Below are positions 1 to 7,379 of a stretch of DNA of 15,101 nt, piece after piece (position 1 is the stretch's first letter; each line of letters starts with the position of its first letter). The notes beneath the pieces were generated by a model, which saw only the letters and a list, made by a program, of their open reading frames with translations, searched no databases and was not told the origin of the DNA. Source of the stretch: Acetobacteraceae bacterium (GTDB lineage Bacteria; Pseudomonadota; Alphaproteobacteria; Acetobacterales; Acetobacteraceae); NCBI GenBank assembly GCA_025356735.1, contig JANXRT010000363.1, forward strand, positions 1 through 15,101. The letters run 5' to 3'. A program made the position numbers and the translations under genes.

Positions 1-855
1 AATGTGATGGCGCAGCCATGTCACTTGGCGCTTGGTGTATTGCGTCGTTGCCGACCCGATCCGGGAAGCCGCTTCGGCAAGCGAAATCTCTCCGCGAACA
101 TGCGCACCAAGTTCTGGCACGCCATGGGCCCGCATGGCGGGCAGTGCGGGATCAAGGCCGAGACCGAGAAGCTGGTTGATTTCCGCCAGCACGCCCTGCT
201 CAAGCATGATGCCGAAACGCGCGGCGATAGCCGTACGGAGATCCTCACGCGGTGGAAGCAGCCTTATGGCCGCAAAATTCCATGGCGCCGGCGTGAGCGG
301 TTCGGACTGCCAGGCAGCCAGACCCCGCCCGGTGCTACGCCATACCTCGAAGGCACGGGCGAGGCGTTGGCCATCAGCGGGTTCGAGCCGTGCGGCGGTA
401 ATTGGATCAACGGCATACAGGCGCCGGTGCAGTGCTGCGGGCCCTTCTGTGGCAAGCAGCGCCCGAGCCTCTCGGCGTGCGTCCTCCGTCGCTGGCGGAA
501 TGTTGGCTAACCCCCGGGTAAGGCTCGCCAGATACAGGCCTGTGCCGCCGCACAGAATCGGCAGCTTGCCCGCCTGTCGGGCGGCCTCCATCTCGTGGAG
601 TGCCTCGGCACGCCACCATGCGACGGATCCGGCGTCAGCGGCGGAGCGCACGCCGTAAAGCACGTGGGGTGCCGCATTTTCATCGGCCATGGATGGACGT
701 GCGGTGACGATGCGCAGCTCACGATAAACCTGCATCGAGTCGGCGTTGATGATCACGCCGTCGAATCGCTGCGCCAGCCACAGCGCGAGAGCTGACTTGC
801 CGGAAGCCGTCGGACCAGCGACGATAAGGGCCAGTGGCTGCTCCGGGAACGTCAT
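1..855 (-). CDS. miaA: tRNA dimethylallyltransferase MiaA, 3' end cut by window edge
   Basis: MiaA transfers a dimethylallyl group from DMAPP to the N6 of A37 in tRNAs that read UNN codons; it is cytoplasmic. Reading the minus strand from the ATG at 853-855 gives 285 uninterrupted codons to base 1, against roughly 300-320 for the family, so only a short C-terminus is missing. Visible features are the P-loop GPTASGKS at residues 14-21, the substrate-binding stretch NADSMQVYREL near 38-48, TARPS shortly after, and GGTGLY around residue 100. The last visible residues, QYTKRQVTWLRHH, match the usual MiaA C-terminal YxKRQxTW signature. Only a weak purine stretch precedes the start. The gene is divergent from serB with 49 bp between the start codons. 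It uses the same isoprenoid pool (DMAPP) that the IspH and Dxs genes at the other end of the window supply. Confidence 0.95.
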   Translation of the reverse strand, partial: MTFPEQPLALIVAGPTASGKSALALWLAQRFDGVIINADSMQVYRELRIVTARPSMADENAAPHVLYGVRSAADAGSVAWWRAEALHEMEAARQAGKLPILCGGTGLYLASLTRGLANIPPATEDARREARALLATEGPAALHRRLYAVDPITAARLEPADGQRLARAFEVWRSTGRGLAAWQSEPLTPAPWNFAAIRLLPPREDLRTAIAARFGIMLEQGVLAEINQLLGLGLDPALPAMRAHGVPELGAHVRGEISLAEAASRIGSATTQYTKRQVTWLRHHI

Positions 856-904
856 CCTGTCACCCTTGCCGGCGTAGCGGAGCGCTGCCAAGTTCCGCTG
901 CGTC
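856..904. promoter_or_regulatory. 49-bp divergent intergenic region miaA/serB
   Basis: This short stretch separates the start codons of two divergent genes, so the 5' signals of both must lie here or inside the opposing coding regions. I see no convincing -35/-10 pair or strong Shine-Dalgarno sequence for either gene. The call rests only on the divergent layout. Confidence 0.35.
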
Positions 905-1780
905 ATGAACCATGCCCTTACCCTGATCGCCGACCGTGGCGCCACCAGCCTGTCGCCGGGCATCATAGCCCGGGTCCGGGCGGCAGTGGGTGGTGGGGAG
1001 CCGACGCTGCTCTCACCCGGTGAAGCGGTCGACATTCCGGTACCATCGCGTCCGGACGACGCACTGGTGCGCAACGCCATCGGCACCGGCCGGATCGACG
1101 CGGTCACGGTGAAAACCCGCGGCCGGCGGAAAGGAATGCTGATCGCCGATATGGACAGCACCATCGTTATCGGTGAGACACTGGACGAGTTAGCCGACTT
1201 TGCCGGGTTGAAGGGTAAGATCGCAGCGATTACCCGACGCAGCATGAATGGCGAAATAGATTTCGCCGAGGCGCTGCGGCTGCGTGTCAGCATGCTCAAG
1301 GGGTTGCCACTCGATGCGCTGGAGAAAACCTGGGACCGTGTGAGCCTGACACCCGGTGCAAAGGAACTGATCGCCACGATGCAAGCGAACAACGCGCTGA
1401 CAGCATTGGTCTCGGGTGGGTTCACGTTCTTCACCGGCAAGGTGGCGGCGCTGGTCGGGTTCGACGTTCACCGCTCGAACGTCCTAATGGATGACGGAAC
1501 CGCGCTGACCGGCGAAATTGAGGAGCCGATCCTGGACGGTACCGCCAAGCTTTCGACCCTTCGGGAATTGGCCGCGATGCGAGGACTAAAGATGGGTGCG
1601 ACCCTGGCTGTCGGAGATGGCGCCAACGATCTGGCTATGCTGCGCGACGCGGGACTTGGCGTTGCTTTCCATGCGAGGCCGATCGTCGCGGCTGAGGTCG
1701 GGGCGAGAGTGGATTTTTGCGATCTGCGGGCCCTGCTCTTCATCCAGGGCTATCGAGTGGGCGAATTTCGTGACGCGTAA
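905..1780 (+). CDS. serB: phosphoserine phosphatase SerB
   Basis: SerB hydrolyses O-phospho-L-serine to serine, the last step of serine synthesis from 3-phosphoglycerate; it is cytoplasmic. The 291-residue protein has the complete HAD signature: motif I DMDST at 82-86 (nucleophile Asp82, acid/base Asp84), the serine-phosphatase glutamate in GETLDEL near 90-96, motif II SGG at 170-172, the conserved lysine at 215 and motif IV GDGAND at 237-242. Residues 1-75 form the ACT-like N-terminal region seen in proteobacterial SerB. The length is normal. ATG 905 is the first in-frame start and keeps the N-terminal domain whole, although no clear Shine-Dalgarno precedes it. The gene is divergent from miaA and followed by a 170-bp gap, so it is probably transcribed alone. 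Confidence 0.95.
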   Translation: MNHALTLIADRGATSLSPGIIARVRAAVGGGEPTLLSPGEAVDIPVPSRPDDALVRNAIGTGRIDAVTVKTRGRRKGMLIADMDSTIVIGETLDELADFAGLKGKIAAITRRSMNGEIDFAEALRLRVSMLKGLPLDALEKTWDRVSLTPGAKELIATMQANNALTALVSGGFTFFTGKVAALVGFDVHRSNVLMDDGTALTGEIEEPILDGTAKLSTLRELAAMRGLKMGATLAVGDGANDLAMLRDAGLGVAFHARPIVAAEVGARVDFCDLRALLFIQGYRVGEFRDA

Positions 1781-1868
1781 ATTCTTCGAGAACCGCTTAG
1801 CCCCTGCTTCACAGACAACCTGATCGGACTGGGTTCTGCGCATGACTGGAACTGCGGGATCATAGCTG

Positions 1869-1903
1869 ACTTGCATGCTGCAGGATGATTTCCGCATGCA
1901 AGT
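1869..1903. repeat. 10-bp perfect inverted repeat in the serB-esterase gap
   Basis: ACTTGCATGC at 1869-1878 pairs perfectly with GCATGCAAGT at 1894-1903 across a 15-nt spacer. A third related half-site, GGCATGT at 1904-1910, follows directly, and CATGC/GCATG can also pair over 5 nt. It lies 89 bp after the serB stop and 47 bp before the esterase start. No T-run follows, so it is not a classic Rho-independent terminator. It could be an operator for the esterase gene or a hairpin in its leader RNA. Confidence 0.5.
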
Positions 1904-1950
1904 GGCATGTGCCCGGAAAACGACTGACGCAGATCCTTCAGGAACAATGA

Positions 1951-3027
1951 ATGAGAAGAGCAAAGACGGCCACGGCCGGCCGAGGCTTGCGCCTGCTGGC
2001 ACGCGCGGCCTCGAGTCTGACGGCGTCCTGGCTGAACAACTTCCCGACAAAGTCGGAGACGTTGCCGTCACGAAAAATGAGTGTCCAGCCTCATGCACTT
2101 GCCGTAAGTCTTCGGGACGGATTTCAGGACCGCATCAAACGCATCGAAAGTTTTGGACGAAATCCTGGACAATTGCGCATGTCGGTTTATGCGCCCAGCG
2201 GCCGGCCCGCGGCGAATGGCGCGTTGATCGTGCTGCTTCATGGCTGCGGGCAGGATGCGGCGTCGTTTGCGGCGGATACCGGTTGGATCGATGTCGCTCA
2301 GCGGCTTGGCATCGTTCTCGTGCTGCCGGAGCAGGTCCGCGAAAATAACCGGGCACGCTGCTTCAACTGGTTCAAACCCGAAGATGTTCGCCGTGGCGGC
2401 GAAGCAGCTTCAATCCGACAGATGGTCAGGGTGGCGGCAAAGAGCTTTAACATCAATTCGAAGAAGGTCTTCATCGTCGGGCTATCGGCCGGCGGCGCCA
2501 TGGCGGCGGCGATGCTGGCAGCCTACCCATCAGTTTTTAAGGCCGGGGCAGTAGTGGCCGGAATGCCGGTGGGTTCGGCACATGGTATTGGCGGCGCCAT
2601 CCTGCGGATGCACCATGCCAACGGATATACATCGCGCGAGCGGCTGGCCGAGGCGGTTCGATCCTCGTCGCCGGCGCGTCGCGGCGTCGCCTGGCCGAGG
2701 ATTTCGATTTGGCAGGGCGGTCGGGACCGAGTTCTGGATCCGGCGAATGCTATTATCCTGGCGGCGCAATTCTCCGAGCTGCATGGCGCTGGGTCAGTAT
2801 TTGACATGGCAGAAAAGCCGGCGCCCGGCATCTCCCGTGAGGTTTGGGGGAATGCCGATCATCCCGCTGTCGAACTGTGGCAAATAGCCGAGATGGGGCA
2901 CGGCTTTCCGATCGATTCAAAGTCGCCGAATGGCGGCCGGATCGGGCCAGACGTGTTCGATGTCGGACTGAGTGCCGCCGAGCACATGGCCCGGTTCTTC
3001 GGCATCCGACATAGCCAAACGACGTAA
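1951..3027 (+). CDS. PHB depolymerase/feruloyl-esterase-type alpha/beta hydrolase
   Basis: This 358-residue serine esterase belongs to the alpha/beta-hydrolase group that includes PHB depolymerases, acetylxylan esterases and feruloyl esterases (Esterase_phd type). The oxyanion region HGCGQD is at 97-102, the lipase box GLSAGG at 177-182 gives nucleophile Ser179, WQGGRDRVLDP at 254-264 holds the likely catalytic aspartate (Asp259 or Asp263), and EMGHGFP at 314-320 gives His317. The order and spacing fit the family. Residues 1-42 are basic and Ala-rich without a clear signal peptide, so location is undecided. ATG 1951 is preceded by AGGAAC at good spacing; ATG 2077 (residue 43) is the alternative start. 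Substrate cannot be read from sequence, and no phaC or phasin gene is nearby, so a PHB role is only one option. Confidence 0.85.
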   Translation: MRRAKTATAGRGLRLLARAASSLTASWLNNFPTKSETLPSRKMSVQPHALAVSLRDGFQDRIKRIESFGRNPGQLRMSVYAPSGRPAANGALIVLLHGCGQDAASFAADTGWIDVAQRLGIVLVLPEQVRENNRARCFNWFKPEDVRRGGEAASIRQMVRVAAKSFNINSKKVFIVGLSAGGAMAAAMLAAYPSVFKAGAVVAGMPVGSAHGIGGAILRMHHANGYTSRERLAEAVRSSSPARRGVAWPRISIWQGGRDRVLDPANAIILAAQFSELHGAGSVFDMAEKPAPGISREVWGNADHPAVELWQIAEMGHGFPIDSKSPNGGRIGPDVFDVGLSAAEHMARFFGIRHSQTT

Positions 3028-3058
3028 AGGTTGGGCCATCATCGCGACATGGCGTCCA

Positions 3059-3072
3059 AAATTAAATAATTT
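3059..3072. repeat. AT-only palindrome upstream of the HATPase-like gene
   Basis: AAATTA at 3059-3064 and TAATTT at 3067-3072 form a perfect 6-bp inverted repeat around a 2-nt centre. A 14-bp A/T-only run stands out in this GC-rich DNA and lies 31-60 bp after the esterase stop. It may be part of a promoter or operator for the next gene, or a terminator remnant. I could not place a convincing -35 box at standard spacing. Confidence 0.3.
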
Positions 3073-3105
3073 GGCAACCTTCCACGTTCACCCTGATGCA
3101 CCGCA

Positions 3106-3813
3106 TTGTTGGTGACCGTCATGTCTTCCAGTCTGGCCGCTACTTTAGGCTCCATGACCCTGACCTTGTTTACCGGTGGGCTGTTGCTTACGCGATCCTG
3201 GACTAACGCGGTTCAGCGCGACCGTTTGCGCCAGCGAGATCGGCCCACGTCTGCCCGTCAAGCAAATACCCAACACCGTTCGCCTGATCCCACGATTGCA
3301 GCGGAAGCAACCATCGGCGCGGCTCGGCTTGACATTCGTCAGGCGGTCAATGCTGCGCTATGCCGCCTGGACGGCGCAGCGGCACGGCAAGGTGTGCGCT
3401 TCGAGGTTGCGATCGAGACCGGATTGCATGTGCAGATGACTTCGGACGGTCTGACGAATGTGCTGGACGCGACGCTGAGCCACGCGATTGCGCAGGCGCC
3501 GACCGGCAAGGTGATGATTTGTGCCATGCGGCACGGTGGACGAATACAGATCGGGATTTTGGATGACGGCGATGGTCCTGACCGGCTGACGCAGGAGAGC
3601 CGATTGCGTGGTGCCGTCGAGATCGTGGGACTACAGGGCGGCACGCTTGAAATCATCAACCGTGCCGGAGGCAGTTGCGTGATGATCCGCCTTCCGGAAT
3701 CGGCAAAGGTCGCGATGCCACGATCGGAGACTGCCGCGAAAGATGCGACAGACGAAGCTCGCCGTCCGCTCGTTGCAGTCGTACGCGAAAGCATCGCGTC
3801 CTCGGCACTCTAA
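3106..3813 (+). CDS. membrane-anchored protein with degenerate histidine-kinase-type ATPase domain
   Basis: The 235 residues comprise one hydrophobic N-terminal segment (about 8-29), a polar linker rich in Arg and Gln (30-75) and a C-terminal region (about 76-200) resembling the HATPase_c fold of sensor kinases. The N-box equivalent, LTNVLDATLSHAIAQAP at 116-132, has His127 where active kinases have the Mg-binding Asn. The G1 equivalent is ILDDGDGPD at 151-159. The glycine-rich ATP lid (GxGLG) is absent, and the domain closes with GGTLEI and GSCVMIRLP. There is no dimerisation/phosphoacceptor (HisKA) block. It is therefore probably not an active kinase. Start is uncertain: TTG 3106, TTG 3109, GTG 3112 and ATG 3121 are all in frame, and I favour ATG 3121 (MSSSLAATLG). 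No response regulator is adjacent. An anti-sigma-like or histidine phosphotransfer-type role is possible but unproven. Confidence 0.6.
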   Translation: MLVTVMSSSLAATLGSMTLTLFTGGLLLTRSWTNAVQRDRLRQRDRPTSARQANTQHRSPDPTIAAEATIGAARLDIRQAVNAALCRLDGAAARQGVRFEVAIETGLHVQMTSDGLTNVLDATLSHAIAQAPTGKVMICAMRHGGRIQIGILDDGDGPDRLTQESRLRGAVEIVGLQGGTLEIINRAGGSCVMIRLPESAKVAMPRSETAAKDATDEARRPLVAVVRESIASSAL

Positions 3814-3842
3814 CCGGATCAGCCGCTGTCCGGGCAAGCGGC
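3814..3842. terminator. overlapping hairpins between convergent genes (weak candidate terminator)
   Basis: The 31-bp gap between two convergent stop codons contains two mutually exclusive inverted repeats. CCGGA (3814-3818) pairs with TCCGG (3829-3833), and GCCGCT (3822-3827) pairs with AGCGGC (3837-3842). Both stems are short and GC-rich, and neither is followed by a T-run. Position suggests termination from both sides; sequence support is modest. Confidence 0.3.
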
Positions 3843-3844
3843 CG

Positions 3845-4426
3845 TCAGACCACGCCGACCGCTACCATCGCAGCAAACGCCGCCGCAAGGGCGCCCAGTA
3901 TACCGGCCGCCCATGCTAGCCAGTGCACCCGGGTCACGACTGAAACAGAAGCCAGCACGATGGTGATCTGTAGCACGCCAACAACCGCCTCGAACAAGTG
4001 ATAGCGGTGGAACTGGTGGTCTCGCACCTCCGCTCGTTGCTTCGCGACTTCAGCCAACTGTTTCATTCCGTCTCCACCCTGCGGATCATCGCGCAACCTG
4101 GCTTCAGTCTGCCGCGCCACAGCTATTCTGGCCGCTATGGCGGGATCGGTGGCATTGGGAAGGCTTTCAAGAATCGTTGCCTCAGAGTCGCGAATGGAGG
4201 CCCGCGCATTTTTGGCCTGGTAAAAATTGTAGTCGTCCGAGACCGCTATATGCGAGGTCAGGTAGCCGTTTTGCGCGCTTTTCTCGCCCATTTCGGACAA
4301 GGCGAGCCCCGCCGCCAGCGCCGCAATCAGAACGGCGATACGTGGTGCTGCGCGGCTGTTGCCGTGCTCGGACTCATGGTGGGCGTGCTCGATACCTTCT
4401 TGGGCGTGCTCAATCGACTCGGACAT
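3845..4426 (-). CDS. DUF4337 family membrane protein
   Basis: A 193-residue inner-membrane protein of unknown function that I assign to the DUF4337 family. It has a His/Glu-rich N-terminus (IEHAQEGIEHAHHESEH near 5-21), one transmembrane segment (about 28-45), a soluble helical middle with the family-like YNFYQAK at 66-72, and two C-terminal transmembrane segments (about 144-164 and 168-192). The middle region is charged and could form a coiled coil. ATG 4424-4426 is preceded on the minus strand by AAAGGA at good spacing, a strong start. The gene converges on the HATPase-like gene and diverges from the GH42-like gene. The His-rich tail could bind metal, but that is inference. No biochemical function is established to my knowledge. 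Confidence 0.8.
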   Translation of the reverse strand: MSESIEHAQEGIEHAHHESEHGNSRAAPRIAVLIAALAAGLALSEMGEKSAQNGYLTSHIAVSDDYNFYQAKNARASIRDSEATILESLPNATDPAIAARIAVARQTEARLRDDPQGGDGMKQLAEVAKQRAEVRDHQFHRYHLFEAVVGVLQITIVLASVSVVTRVHWLAWAAGILGALAAAFAAMVAVGVV

Positions 4427-4561
4427 GTCTTTTCCTTTTTATGGGGACCTGCAGAGTACATTTTTTCTTCGGGTTCGAATGTGGGCGCGGCGGTGGCATG
4501 GCGTCATCGTGATTTTACCGGCGCTGTTTCATTCCGATGCCCAGGGTCGTAGCGTTCGTTC
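4427..4561. promoter_or_regulatory. 135-bp divergent intergenic region
   Basis: This stretch lies between the start of the DUF4337 gene (minus) and the GH42-like gene (plus) and must hold 5' signals for both. The DUF4337 ribosome-binding site is visible at its left end. A T-rich run (about 4459-4469) is the only other compositional feature. I see no confident -35/-10 pair. Confidence 0.35.
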
Positions 4562-6733
4562 ATGTTCAGCCTGCATCAAAAATTAAGCTTGTTCGTCGGG
4601 CTGCTGGCAGGTTCGGCATCGCCGGTTGCGCAGGCTGCCTGGGATGACTGGCGGGTGATCTCCTATGCCGAGCTAAGTCCGCCCGGGCTGGAAAGCCTAC
4701 GCCAGATCGGCGTCACTGGTAGCAAGCTGGTGGCGACGCGGACAGATGCGGGACCCAGCGACAACCAGGCCGCGGTGGCGATGGCGCCGTTGCTGGCGGC
4801 TGGCTTGCGGCCATACATCGAGAACATCGCGACCGATTTCTACGCGCCATACCATCGCTATCAACCGAACAAATCGGTTACCGCTTTGTTCGACGAGGTT
4901 CGGCGCCGCTACCACGAGAACCCAATCGACCGCATCGTGCGGCTACGTCAGCCAAGCCTTTCCGACGCGCAATGGATGCGCCGGATCGAGCTGCGTCTGG
5001 CCGCGCACGTTCGGGAATACGGCAAATATCAGCCACTCTACTACTCGCTGGGTGACGAAACCGGCATCGCCGACCTGGCGGCGAACTGGGATTTTGATCT
5101 GTCGCCTGAGGCGTTGCGCTCGATGCGCGTCTGGCTGCGGCGGCAATATCCGTCTCTGGCAGCACTCAACCTGCAATGGGGCACGAAATTCGTGGAATGG
5201 AGTGAGGTGGTGCCCCCTACCACCGAAACGACGATCGCGCGTAGCGACAAAAACTACTCGGCATGGTCCGACGGCAAGGCGTGGATGGATGTTGCTTTCG
5301 CGGACGCCATCCACCAAGGAACGAACGCGGTGCACAAGGCAGACCCAGTCGCTCTGGCTGGGTTGGAAGGTGCCCAAACTCCCGGCTGGGGCGGTTACGA
5401 TTATACAAAGCTGGCTGACGCGGTCGACGTGCTGGAGGCTTATGACTCCCACAACAACATCGAGATCGTGAAGTCTCTGAACCCGGCTCTGGTCGTGCTG
5501 ACAACCTCGTTTGCTGCCGGACCCCTCGAGTTCCATCGCATATGGCACGAAGTATTGCTGGGCGGCGGCGGTATCATCCTATGGGACGAAAAGCATGGCT
5601 TTGCCGCGGAAGACGGCAGTCTCGGACCACGCGGGCAGGAAATGGCGCCGCTGTTTGCGGAACTCACTGGTGGTCTGGGCGCACAGTTGCTTGCAAGCCA
5701 ACCAGTGCGTGACAAGGTAGCCATCCTGTATTCGCCAGCCAGCTTTCGATTGAGCTGGCTTGCCGATCGGCAGACGGACGGTCGCGACTGGACGTTGCGC
5801 GACTCCGAGGCTGAGGACGCCGAAACGCCATTCCGCGCGGTAACGCGGCGGGCCGCGGCGCAGCTTTATCATGCCGGCATTCAGCCGCAATGGCTTGGGC
5901 CGGACATGGTGGCAGACGGCGAGCTGAGGCGGCGCGGCATCCGGGTGCTGGTGCTTCCGCATGTGCTCGCATTGTCATCGCGCGAGACTTCGGAACTGCG
6001 CCGGTTTGTGAATGGCGGCGGCACGCTGCTCGCCGACGTGGTGCCTGGCCAATTCGATGGGCACGGCCATATCCAACCTGTTCCACTGGCGGCCAGCCAG
6101 GTGAAGCTAATGACAGCGTTGCAACATGATGACGGTGATGCGGCGGCATTCGACGCGGCCGTCCGAGCCGGTGCTGGCATGCCAGGCTTTCGGCTGGAAA
6201 CACGTGACAGACTGGCAGTGCGCGATGTCGATATTCGGGTGTTTCACAATGGCAGCGTAACGATCATCGCACTGCTTCGTGACTTTGCGCCCGACTCCGC
6301 GGTTAAGGATGCGGTGCTACGGCTGCGGCGACCGATGTGGCGGTCCGACATGCGCAGCGGCGGCGGCGCCACGTACGGCGACAGCGTCACATTGCGGTTG
6401 GAACGCGACAGCCCGGTCGTGCTGGCGTTGTCAGATCGCCGGCTGCCCGCGCCAGCGATAAACGGAAGCCACATGGTAAAAGCCGGCGGTCGCCTCACAA
6501 TCAGTCTAGCTAGGCTTGGCGCGGCGTCACAACCTGTGATGCACGTAAGCGTGACGAACCCGGTAGGGCAAATCGTCACGCGCCTTGGCGGTAGCCGACG
6601 CCTCAATCATGGGCAGATGGTTTGGAACGTTCCGGACGAGATGGCGCATCAGCCGGGTCAATGGCTCGTGACGGTGCGGGATGCGCTTAGCGGCGAACGA
6701 GTGTTGTGGCCGCTGACGGCTGAAAAACGTTAG
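4562..6733 (+). CDS. secreted GH42-like glycoside hydrolase (beta-galactosidase-type)
   Basis: A 723-residue exported protein. Residues 1-25 are a Sec signal peptide with likely cleavage at AQA-AWDDW, so it acts in the periplasm or outside. Residues about 28-380 resemble a GH42-type (beta/alpha)8 barrel: YSLGDETGI at 161-169 supplies a plausible catalytic Glu166, LEAYDSHNNIE lies at 291-301, and GGGGIILWDE at 334-343 resembles a late barrel strand. Residues about 385-510 resemble the beta-galactosidase trimerisation/GATase-like domain (VAILYSP at 386-392, GIRVLVLPHVLALS at 459-472, FVNGGGTLLAD at 482-492). A beta-rich C-terminus follows. The nucleophile residue is not certain, and the substrate cannot be read from the sequence. 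No sugar transporter or regulator is adjacent, unlike typical lactose or arabinogalactan loci. The start has only a weak Shine-Dalgarno, but the signal peptide supports it. Confidence 0.75.
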   Translation: MFSLHQKLSLFVGLLAGSASPVAQAAWDDWRVISYAELSPPGLESLRQIGVTGSKLVATRTDAGPSDNQAAVAMAPLLAAGLRPYIENIATDFYAPYHRYQPNKSVTALFDEVRRRYHENPIDRIVRLRQPSLSDAQWMRRIELRLAAHVREYGKYQPLYYSLGDETGIADLAANWDFDLSPEALRSMRVWLRRQYPSLAALNLQWGTKFVEWSEVVPPTTETTIARSDKNYSAWSDGKAWMDVAFADAIHQGTNAVHKADPVALAGLEGAQTPGWGGYDYTKLADAVDVLEAYDSHNNIEIVKSLNPALVVLTTSFAAGPLEFHRIWHEVLLGGGGIILWDEKHGFAAEDGSLGPRGQEMAPLFAELTGGLGAQLLASQPVRDKVAILYSPASFRLSWLADRQTDGRDWTLRDSEAEDAETPFRAVTRRAAAQLYHAGIQPQWLGPDMVADGELRRRGIRVLVLPHVLALSSRETSELRRFVNGGGTLLADVVPGQFDGHGHIQPVPLAASQVKLMTALQHDDGDAAAFDAAVRAGAGMPGFRLETRDRLAVRDVDIRVFHNGSVTIIALLRDFAPDSAVKDAVLRLRRPMWRSDMRSGGGATYGDSVTLRLERDSPVVLALSDRRLPAPAINGSHMVKAGGRLTISLARLGAASQPVMHVSVTNPVGQIVTRLGGSRRLNHGQMVWNVPDEMAHQPGQWLVTVRDALSGERVLWPLTAEKR

Positions 6734-6734
6734 G

Positions 6735-7232
6735 CTAGCCAATTGCTCCAACGTGCGCGCCAACCAGACGCATGACAAACACAATGGTCAATATGGCGAC
6801 CACAACCGCAGTAAGGCCCCATCGCAGCCACAGGTAGCTCGTCGGCATGAGGCCGGCTCGGGTAGCACGTGCCTCCGCCACGTTTGTAAGCACGAAACCT
6901 GCGATCACTACTGCCAGCGGAAGGTTGATCGGCAGGAACAGTGTCGACACCACGGCGAACCAGCCGATCAACGACGGTATCACACCCAATACCAGGCGCA
7001 TGCGATTCTGCCCCGGGGTTGGCGCGTCGACCACCGTGTCGTTGGTGTCGACCAGCGCCAAGCCCCAATGCACCCCGCCAAGGAAAGCCAAAATGACGGC
7101 GCCGTAAGCGGTCAAAGCCAGCAGCCATTTAGCAGCATCGGGATCCGGGGTAGTTAGCACTCCAAGACCACAGAAAATAAACGGAATTAGGCCGGCGATA
7201 CCTAGAACTATCGCTAAGGGAGAGAGCTTCAT
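6735..7232 (-). CDS. DUF3429 family membrane protein
   Basis: A 165-residue polytopic inner-membrane protein with about five hydrophobic segments (near 5-25, 37-60, 79-100, 103-120 and 132-155). It carries FLGGVHWGLA at 50-59 after the second-helix start and a conserved-looking NRMRLVLGVIPSLIGW stretch at 76-91, which match the DUF3429 family as I know it. Function is unknown. Its stop codon lies one base from the stop of the convergent GH42-like gene, so there is no room for a separate terminator between them. Upstream on the same strand, 147 bp away, is the deacylase gene. A GGAG about 11 nt ahead of the ATG is the best ribosome-binding site visible. Confidence 0.8.
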   Translation of the reverse strand: MKLSPLAIVLGIAGLIPFIFCGLGVLTTPDPDAAKWLLALTAYGAVILAFLGGVHWGLALVDTNDTVVDAPTPGQNRMRLVLGVIPSLIGWFAVVSTLFLPINLPLAVVIAGFVLTNVAEARATRAGLMPTSYLWLRWGLTAVVVAILTIVFVMRLVGAHVGAIG

Positions 7233-7267
7233 GGAAAACTAAGCTCCGGGCAGACTTCATGAAGCAA

Positions 7268-7300
7268 GGTTGGAGCTCTCCCTCCGCAGGCATTCCAACC
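7268..7300. repeat. 7-bp inverted repeat between deacylase and DUF3429 genes
   Basis: GGTTGGA at 7268-7274 pairs with TCCAACC at 7294-7300 across a 19-nt loop; a G-T pair can extend it by one. It lies downstream of the deacylase stop and upstream of the DUF3429 start, both on the minus strand. It could be an attenuating hairpin or weak terminator. A separate 10-bp palindrome, CTTCATGAAG, is at 7255-7264. Neither is followed by a T-run on the minus strand. Confidence 0.25.
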
Positions 7301-7379
7301 GCCCGCATCCGGTCAGTCGGAATGTTGGCTTGCTGTGCCCAAATCCCACCAAGGACAAGCCCTTAGAACCCCAAACCTG

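Noticed and set aside
496..508. 13-bp direct repeat CGGAATGTTGGCT, also at 7318-7330
   Set aside because: One or two exact 13-mers shared by chance are expected in 15 kb, one copy lies within miaA coding sequence, and the flanks do not match.
32..658. Open frame of 208 codons on the plus strand opposite miaA
   Set aside because: It is antisense to miaA; the Ser/Arg/Ala-rich product looks like an antisense translation and has no family signature.
1875..2348. Overlapping plus-strand frame starting at ATG 1875 or 1947
   Set aside because: It overlaps the esterase gene in another frame, is rich in Arg/Ala/Gly without domain signal, and the esterase frame carries all catalytic motifs.
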